The position numbers were made by a program, and so were the translations under genes. A stretch of 19,816 nucleotides of DNA. Source: Ruminococcus sp. UBA3280. Its GTDB lineage: Bacteria > Bacillota > Clostridia > Oscillospirales > Ruminococcaceae. The stretch is from the NCBI GenBank assembly GCA_002362175.1, contig DETU01000026.1, positions 1-19,816 of the forward strand. Reading direction: 5' to 3'. The notes beneath the pieces were generated by a model. That model was not told the DNA's origin, made no database searches, and saw only the letters and a list, made by a program, of their open reading frames with translations. Below are positions 15,200-19,816 of this stretch, piece after piece; the first letter of the stretch is position 1; each line of letters begins with the position of its first letter.

Positions 15200-16080
15200 T
15201 GAAAAGGTTTATTTCACTTCTGACTGCTTTTCTGTCTTTAGCTTGTGTTTTGTAGTCTTGCGGTCATAACGAGGAAAATTCTGCTACAGATGATGTATCT
15301 GTTTCCGAAAGTGAAACCGAATCAGCCGAAAATGTCACGGAAGAAGAGACAACTGAATTTTCCGAAACAGATGAAACGTCGGTTTTTGTCGGAAAGTGGC
15401 AGGGTGAAAAATTCATAACTGATGGTGAAGAATCTGATTTATTTTTAAATATACCTGTATGTGAAGCTTGTAGGATTGAACTTTGTGTCGACGGTTCTGT
15501 AGTTTTTTTGAAATTAAATGGAACTGGAGCAGGCTTTCAAGTGCAACGGAAATAGAAATTTTCGATTCCGAAAATTATGAAAACCGCTCTGTTCTGACCT
15601 TTGACGGAGAATGTCTTATAGTTTGTGATGAACATTCCGACGAACAGCTTTATCTTGTAAAAGTTGATGATTTCACACCATTTGATTCAGATAATTATAC
15701 GGAAAATGAAACAGAATCTGAAAATGCAGATATAAGTGTTTTTCTTGGTAAATGGGAATGTGAAAAAATTTGTGCTTGACAGTTGAGATGAAGTATATTA
15801 TGTTGACGGATTTCCCGTATATGCAATGTATCAGTACGAATTGAAAGCAGACGGAACTTTCGGATTTCCTTACGGATTAACTGAAATTGCCGAAAAAGTA
15901 AGAACGGAAAACGGAATTGATTATGTCTGGAATGTAACAGGGGATAATACAATTGAAATCATGTTGTCTCAGGGTAATGTGATATATCTTGAACTTGATG
16001 ACGGATATCTAAAAACTACCGACGATTACGGACAGATTTTTCTTGCACCTGTTGATAAATTTACGTACGCTGACTATTAA
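15199..16080 (+). pseudogene. Lipoprotein 5 of the array, decayed two-domain copy
   Basis: The gene starts at ATG 15199 overlapping the previous stop. The signal peptide MKRFISLLTAF resembles that of lipoprotein 2. An in-frame TAG (15253-15255) interrupts it two codons before the lipobox Cys. Domain 1 (FVGKWQGEKF onward) changes frame at a seven-T run (about 15503-15509) and continues as SATEIEIFDSEN through YLVKVDDFTPF. Domain 2 (VFLGKWECEK) shifts back at a six-A run (about 15762-15767), meets an in-frame TGA (15784-15786), then reads DGFPVYAMYQYELKADG to the TAA at 16078-16080. Two nonsense codons and two compensating frameshifts mean that no full-length product is expected. Confidence 0.85.
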
Positions 16081-16150
16081 GCTTTAAGTTTCGGAAATGA
16101 ATGACGGGAAAATCAGACGGTTTTACTAAATAATACAAAGGAGAATTATT

Positions 16151-16825
16151 ATGAAAAAATCACTTGCTGTTTTAACTGCCTGTATGGCGTTAACCTGTAT
16201 TTGTTCATCATGTGGTGACGAAAAAAAAGAGGATAGTTCTGTTTCTGAAAGTTCGTCTGTTTCCGTTCAGGACGAAATAGAATCAACAACAGAATCCATA
16301 ACAGAAGAAGAAATTGAGTCTGTATCAGTGGAAACTACAGAAATTACAACGCATGAATACATTGATGCTGATGCTACTGCTTTTATCGGCAAATGGGAGT
16401 GCGAAAAGATTTTAGTTGACGGTGAAGAAATTCATGACCTTATGGGTATGCCTGTATATTCTTTATATCAGTACGATATTATGGAGGACGGCACAGCAGG
16501 TCTTTCTGATTCGCTTATGGCAATAGCAACTGAGGACGATGTATTTGATTATACATGGGGTCTGATAAGTGAAAACGAAATTGAAATAGTCGGTGCTAAC
16601 GGAACTGTGATACAGTTTACGCTTGACGGTGATTACCTTGTTAATATCAGTTCTGAAAGTAATACGGAAACTTATCTTAAAAAGGTAGAAGAATTTACTC
16701 CTTTTGATTTTCAGGCTTTTGTAGATGATTATCAGTCACAGCAGAATGATGTTGTCCTTACACCTGTTGAGACAGATGCGGAAGGAAATATTATCGAATC
16801 TTCTGAAACAACTACAGCCGAATAA
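16151..16825 (+). CDS. Lipoprotein 6 of the array, one GKWECE domain
   Basis: This 224-residue predicted lipoprotein has a signal peptide ending ICSSC (Cys21), followed by an acidic Ser/Glu/Thr linker to about residue 75. One domain at about 76-190 starts DATAFIGKWECEKILVDGEE, has a central YTWGLISENEIEIV, and ends YLKKVEEFTPFDF; an acidic tail closes it. ATG 16151 follows AAAGGAG (16137-16143) by seven bases, giving it its own ribosome site independent of the decayed gene upstream. The 70-base spacer before it has no clear promoter. It is the last gene of the array and is followed by a strong terminator. Confidence 0.85.
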   Translation: MKKSLAVLTACMALTCICSSCGDEKKEDSSVSESSSVSVQDEIESTTESITEEEIESVSVETTEITTHEYIDADATAFIGKWECEKILVDGEEIHDLMGMPVYSLYQYDIMEDGTAGLSDSLMAIATEDDVFDYTWGLISENEIEIVGANGTVIQFTLDGDYLVNISSESNTETYLKKVEEFTPFDFQAFVDDYQSQQNDVVLTPVETDAEGNIIESSETTTAE

Positions 16826-16841
16826 TCCAGTGTAAAAATAT

Positions 16842-16871
16842 CGGGTGAACATAATATGTTCACCCGTTTTT
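16842..16871. terminator. Bidirectional intrinsic terminator between convergent operons
   Basis: CGGGTGAACATA (16842-16853) and TATGTTCACCCG (16855-16866) are perfect 12-base arms around a single A, followed on the plus strand by five T (16867-16871) and on the minus strand by an ATATTTTTA tract. It lies 17 bases after the lipoprotein 6 stop and just beyond the luxS stop, so it can end both transcripts. Confidence 0.9.
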
Positions 16872-16875
16872 GTTT

Positions 16876-17349
16876 TCAGTTTTTATCAAAGTGCCACGAA
16901 TAGTCAAGCATTTCAGGGGTGTATCCCTTTAATTTCTCCAACAACGGAAGAACGTCTTTTTTAGCTGATTCGAGGTCGTGTTCAAGATAGTTTCCGCACT
17001 CAACCGGTGAATATCCCGGAATTTCACCCTCAAATTCGGAAATATATGTGTATGTGTCACGGACAAGATTTATAGCATCATCATGGGATATACCTCTTGT
17101 AAGAAGATAAAAGCCCGTTCTGCAACCCATAGGACCTACATATATAATATTTTTGCTGAATACTGAACTTCTGGCATATGTTGCAAAAATATGCTCGATT
17201 GTATGAAGTGAGGGATTTGATATATAGACGTTTCCGTTTGGTTTTACCATTCTTATATCATAAGTTACAATATCGTCGTCAATTCTTGATATGTACATAC
17301 CAACACCAAATTTAGTGTGGTCTACCTGAAAGCTTGCGATTTTTTCCAT
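16876..17349 (-). CDS. luxS: S-ribosylhomocysteine lyase (LuxS)
   Basis: This 157-residue protein matches the usual LuxS length. It cleaves S-ribosylhomocysteine to homocysteine and DPD, the precursor of autoinducer-2, in the activated methyl cycle in the cytoplasm. Diagnostic features are visible: SFQVDHTK at 6-13, the metal-binding HTIEH motif (His49, Glu52, His53), catalytic Cys76 in GCRTGFY, and the third metal ligand Cys118 in ECGNYLEHDL. ATG 17349 lies six bases after the stop of the pseudouridine synthase gene, with CGGAG upstream, so it is the last gene of the minus-strand operon. The usual partner, a nucleosidase gene (mtn/pfs), is not adjacent. Confidence 0.96.
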   Translation of the reverse strand: MEKIASFQVDHTKFGVGMYISRIDDDIVTYDIRMVKPNGNVYISNPSLHTIEHIFATYARSSVFSKNIIYVGPMGCRTGFYLLTRGISHDDAINLVRDTYTYISEFEGEIPGYSPVECGNYLEHDLESAKKDVLPLLEKLKGYTPEMLDYSWHFDKN

Positions 17350-17355
17350 AAATGT

Positions 17356-18207
17356 TCAACTCCGTTTCATTAATTTTTTTATATCATCGGGCAAATCCGA
17401 TTTTACCGTAATAATTTCCTTTGTTACAGGTTCTGTAAAAGTAATGATACCGCAGTGCAGAGCCTGTCTTGAAATATCGTCACATTTACCACCATATAAA
17501 TCGTCACCTGCAAGAGAGTGTCCCTTATGGGAAAAATGCACTCTTATCTGATGGGTACGTCCTGTTTCAAGATGTATTTCAAGGAGCGAATACTTTTCAT
17601 TGAAATCAATTCTTTTATAGTGGGTTACTGCATTTCTGCCGTCCCCACGGACACATCTTAATATTATAGACTCTTTCTCACGTGCAATTGGAGCGTTTAT
17701 AGTTCCCGATTCGTCCGTAATTCCGTGTACAACCGCAAAATATACTTTCTGACAGCAGTTTTGCAGGAGATTTGCGGAATATGCATTTTTTGCAACGACA
17801 CAAAGTCCTGATGTGTCACGGTCAAGACGGTTGACAGGTCGGAAAGTCATATCAGGATAAATTGATGCGAAAAAATTTCCGAGAGTGTCGCTCTGATGTT
17901 TTATTGAGGGGTGTACAGGCATACCGCCTGACTTGTTGAATATAACAAGGTTTTCGTTTTCAAACGCTATCGGAACATCAAGCAAAGGATTAGGTTCAAG
18001 CAGGCTGGTATCTTCAATTTTCAGAATTATTATGTCACCGTTTTTTACCGTGTCAATACTGCGGATATGTCTGCCGTTACAGGTTATCCCTGAATCCTGC
18101 CGTTTCAGCTTTTTCAGCAATCGATGTGAAACGCCTTTTTTTGCGGTAAGGAAGTTTTGCAGAGTCATCGGCTTTGTTTCTTCTACAATTAATTTTAACT
18201 CTTTCAG
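17356..18207 (-). CDS. RluA-family RNA pseudouridine synthase with probable CTG start
   Basis: The protein converts uridine to pseudouridine in rRNA or tRNA. It has an S4-like N-terminal region and the catalytic motif RPVNRLDRDTSGL, in which the Asp after RL is the nucleophile (Asp116 counted from ATG 18168). TGRTHQIRVHF is the family's second hallmark. ATG 18168 has only a weak ribosome site and omits ELKLIVEETKP, which looks like the normal RluA-family lead-in. AAGGGAGG (18224-18217) lies nine bases before an in-frame CTG at 18207 and six before ATT 18210, with a stop just upstream, so I place the start at CTG 18207 (about 283 residues). This makes the overlap with the upstream membrane protein gene 131 bases. 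The exact target site cannot be assigned. Confidence 0.9.
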   Translation of the reverse strand: MKELKLIVEETKPMTLQNFLTAKKGVSHRLLKKLKRQDSGITCNGRHIRSIDTVKNGDIIILKIEDTSLLEPNPLLDVPIAFENENLVIFNKSGGMPVHPSIKHQSDTLGNFFASIYPDMTFRPVNRLDRDTSGLCVVAKNAYSANLLQNCCQKVYFAVVHGITDESGTINAPIAREKESIILRCVRGDGRNAVTHYKRIDFNEKYSLLEIHLETGRTHQIRVHFSHKGHSLAGDDLYGGKCDDISRQALHCGIITFTEPVTKEIITVKSDLPDDIKKLMKRS

Positions 18208-18973
18208 AATAGTCGTCCTCCCTTATATAAATAGATATACTTAGTGAAAATGCCGTCATGACTTCGGGTATAAGGTACGGAACGGAAACGACAGGAATCA
18301 TTTTCAGTATATATGACGAAAAGAGTTTCATCATATCGGCGTGTCTGCCTTTCATGAAACGAAATGAACCGAATACAAGCCGAAAAACACTTTTCTGCGG
18401 AAAATGTGCCATCAAAAAGGGCACGGCAAGCATTGTTATTCTTACATTCAGCCACAGAAACAGTGAAACGACTGTAAAGACAATTGCGTGAATTGTAATA
18501 AAAAGGTCGTTTGTGTCCTTACCGTTTACGATAAAATAATAAGCAGTCATTCCGCAGATTCCGGCAGGTATAAGCGAAACAAGTCCGATTATCTTTGTCC
18601 ACAGGGATACGGCAAGGCTTCGGCGGAAATTTCTTCCGTTCAGTAAAATTTCCGAAAGTGGTGTAAACGGTCGCTGTCTGTTCTCATAGCAGACTTCGCA
18701 CAATCTGAATGAAACCGCATATATAAGCGGTGAACCCACGCACCACCTCATTAAAGAACTTAATACGGCTGTAAGAACCTGCAAAGGATTTTCTCCGCTG
18801 AAAAGTGAAAGCGGATTTATATCCCCGAAATACAGCACGAGACTATAAACCGTTGCTTCGGCAAATCTGAAAAAAAGTTCCGACGATAACGGAAGCAGAC
18901 ATATAATCATAGTACTGATACGATGCTTTTTCAGCAAATCTTTTGAATATCTTATGACTTCCCTTAATTTCAT
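18077..18973 (-). CDS. Multi-pass membrane protein of unknown function
   Basis: This protein of about 298 residues has five or six hydrophobic segments: around 20-40, 60-85, 118-146, 155-185 and 220-250. The long helical blocks and the FRLVFGSFRFMKG loop resemble DUF975-type integral membrane proteins in layout, but I do not recognise the family with confidence. GGAGG lies seven bases before ATG 18973; GTG 18976 is in frame but too close. The last 40 or so residues (from about YSERVKINCRRNK) are polar, basic and encoded entirely within the 5' end of the pseudouridine synthase gene in another frame. That tail may be an acquired read-through extension rather than a conserved domain. Confidence 0.75.
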   Translation of the reverse strand: MKLREVIRYSKDLLKKHRISTMIICLLPLSSELFFRFAEATVYSLVLYFGDINPLSLFSGENPLQVLTAVLSSLMRWCVGSPLIYAVSFRLCEVCYENRQRPFTPLSEILLNGRNFRRSLAVSLWTKIIGLVSLIPAGICGMTAYYFIVNGKDTNDLFITIHAIVFTVVSLFLWLNVRITMLAVPFLMAHFPQKSVFRLVFGSFRFMKGRHADMMKLFSSYILKMIPVVSVPYLIPEVMTAFSLSISIYIREDDYSERVKINCRRNKADDSAKLPYRKKRRFTSIAEKAETAGFRDNL

Positions 18974-19035
18974 CACTGCACCTCCGTACTTATTCAGGAG
19001 TATTATGTGACAAAATAAGGAAAATATACATTTTT

Positions 19036-19674
19036 TCAGTAATCCGTTTCTTCGGGAATTTTATCATAAGGACAATATCCGAGTATTTCAAATGCCTGAG
19101 AATTAAGCCACATCTGTGCCGTTACTATAATATCAAATCCCTCTCCGAACGGTGCGTTAAGAGTTTTCGGGTCATATTTGGGAAGTCCGAAACATGAAAG
19201 CATATTTGAAATTATTCCTGCATGGGTAATCATTGCACAGTGCGTTATACCGTCGTTCATCATGTCAATTATTATATTATGCAGTGCCTTGTAAGTTCTT
19301 GCTGTCATTTCCTCAAGACTCTCGCCGTTTGGTGAACGTGAATCTTTTCCGCCTTTCAGCCACTTTTTATAGTCGTCGTTGTTCAGAAGTTCTTCAACGC
19401 TTTTATTCTCAAAGTCACCGAAATCAAGTTCGCGCAGGTCGTCAACCGTTTTAATTTCCGTTTCGGGAAAGAGTATATCAGCTGTTTCAGTGCATCTTCT
19501 GAGAGGTGAGGAATATACTCTGTGTACTGTCGGATAATCAAACTCGTCCATTTTTGAAGCGATTTTTCCCGCACCTTTGGCGGAAAGCGGAAGGTCTGTT
19601 TTACCTATATATATACCTTTTTCGTTTGCTTCAGTCATACCGTGACGCAGAATACTTATTCTGTAGCCTTTCAT
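19036..19674 (-). CDS. Histidine phosphatase family protein (phosphoglycerate mutase-like)
   Basis: This 212-residue cytoplasmic phosphatase of the histidine phosphatase (branch 1) superfamily has the phospho-acceptor motif LRHGMTEAN (His11), the SSPLRRCTETA motif, the RELDFGDFENKS acidic region and the second catalytic His in MITHAG. The family includes phosphoglycerate mutases, alpha-ribazole phosphatase (CobC) and broad phosphatases, and the substrate cannot be decided here. ATG 19692 has no ribosome site, whereas ATG 19674 has AAAGGAC eight bases upstream and places the RHG motif at the usual distance, so I chose 19674. It is the first gene of a four-gene operon under a consensus promoter. 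Confidence 0.9.
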   Translation of the reverse strand: MKGYRISILRHGMTEANEKGIYIGKTDLPLSAKGAGKIASKMDEFDYPTVHRVYSSPLRRCTETADILFPETEIKTVDDLRELDFGDFENKSVEELLNNDDYKKWLKGGKDSRSPNGESLEEMTARTYKALHNIIIDMMNDGITHCAMITHAGIISNMLSCFGLPKYDPKTLNAPFGEGFDIIVTAQMWLNSQAFEILGYCPYDKIPEETDY

Positions 19675-19709
19675 TCGTTTCAGTCCTTTCATGATATTTA
19701 TATTTAATT

Positions 19710-19738
19710 ATTATACTGTTTTATGTAAAGTTTGTCAA
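19710..19738 (-). promoter_or_regulatory. Consensus sigma-A promoter of the luxS operon
   Basis: On the minus strand a perfect TTGACA (19738-19733), a 17-base spacer and a perfect TATAAT (19715-19710) predict a start near 19703, about 30 nt before the ATG at 19674. No other good promoter was seen between the four minus-strand genes. Confidence 0.85.
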
Positions 19739-19752
19739 GCAGAATTATGCTT
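19737..19752. promoter_or_regulatory. Dyad overlapping the -35 of the luxS-operon promoter
   Basis: AAGCAGAATTATGCTT is a 16-bp near-palindrome (AAGCA and TGCTT arms, AATT centre, one mismatched pair) whose edge overlaps the -35 hexamer on the minus strand. A shorter version, AAGCGGAATTTGCTT, stands at 203-217 in the same position relative to the leftward promoter at the other end of the window. Confidence 0.4.
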
Positions 19753-19816
19753 AAAAATTATTACTTATTTTTATGTGTGCAATCTGCATAAAAAATACAT
19801 GATATTTTTTAACTAC

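Larger units (their letters stand above)
11756..16825 (+). repeat. Tandem array of six paralogous lipoprotein genes (nine domain copies)
   Basis: Six consecutive genes share a Cys-terminated signal peptide, an acidic Ser/Thr/Glu linker and one or two copies of a domain of about 100 residues. Conserved landmarks in each copy are F(L/I)GKW near the start, DGEE, a central YxW or similar, IxIxxxxG, GDYLV and a final YLVKVDEFT. The copy order is 1-2-2-1-2(pseudogene)-1. Spacers between the second and third and the third and fourth genes are themselves similar, showing growth by tandem duplication. Confidence 0.85.

Noticed and set aside
15253..15255. Stop-codon reassignment or read-through at the TAG in the signal peptide
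   Set aside because: TAG and TGA both end other genes in the window normally, and the gene carries further lesions.
15495..15515. Programmed frameshifting at the T7 tract
   Set aside because: Two in-frame nonsense codons elsewhere in the gene mean a frameshift alone could not produce a full protein. Decay explains everything seen.
15483..15779. Separate small genes at 15483-15779 and 15826-16080
   Set aside because: Both are fragments of the same decayed two-domain lipoprotein; their residues line up with consecutive parts of intact paralogues.

Overview
The window looks like chromosomal DNA from a low-GC Gram-positive anaerobe, most likely a Ruminococcus-like member of the Oscillospiraceae/Clostridia. 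This is inferred from AT-rich coding, strong AGGAGG-type ribosome binding sites, frequent TTG/GTG (and apparently CTG) starts, lipoproteins with acidic Ser/Thr/Glu linkers, and a MalFG-type transporter operon without its own ATPase. No rRNA, tRNA, CRISPR array, transposase or insertion sequence was seen.

Layout. Positions 1-264 form a regulatory region with two consensus-like promoters firing toward each other, ahead of a small XRE-family regulator (265-594) that is closed by an intrinsic terminator (601-628). A near-perfect sigma-A promoter (644-672) then drives a tight eight-gene operon (710-11560). In order it encodes an oversized extracellular solute-binding protein, a MalF/MalG-like permease pair, a membrane-anchored NHL-repeat protein, a Yip1-like membrane protein, a DUF5696 exported protein, and a second permease pair. 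No ATPase is encoded, so a shared MsmX-type ATPase is presumably supplied from elsewhere. The combination looks like a poorly characterised carbohydrate or glycan handling system; its substrate cannot be read from the sequence.

Positions 11756-16825 hold a tandem array of six paralogous lipoprotein genes, five intact and one decayed. Each carries one or two copies of a roughly 100-residue GKWECE...GDYLV domain, nine copies in all, behind a low-complexity acidic linker. The array shows partial duplications, a chimeric gene, homologous intergenic spacers and a pseudogene with two nonsense codons and two frameshifts. It has its own extended -10 promoter and a leader with a hairpin.

A bidirectional terminator (16842-16871) separates the array from a convergent minus-strand operon. 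Read from the right, that operon runs from a consensus TTGACA-N17-TATAAT promoter (19710-19738) through a histidine phosphatase, a multi-pass membrane protein, an RluA-family pseudouridine synthase and LuxS. Two genes, the last permease and rluA, have no good ATG/GTG/TTG start where homology and the Shine-Dalgarno site place it; CTG is the best candidate in both.
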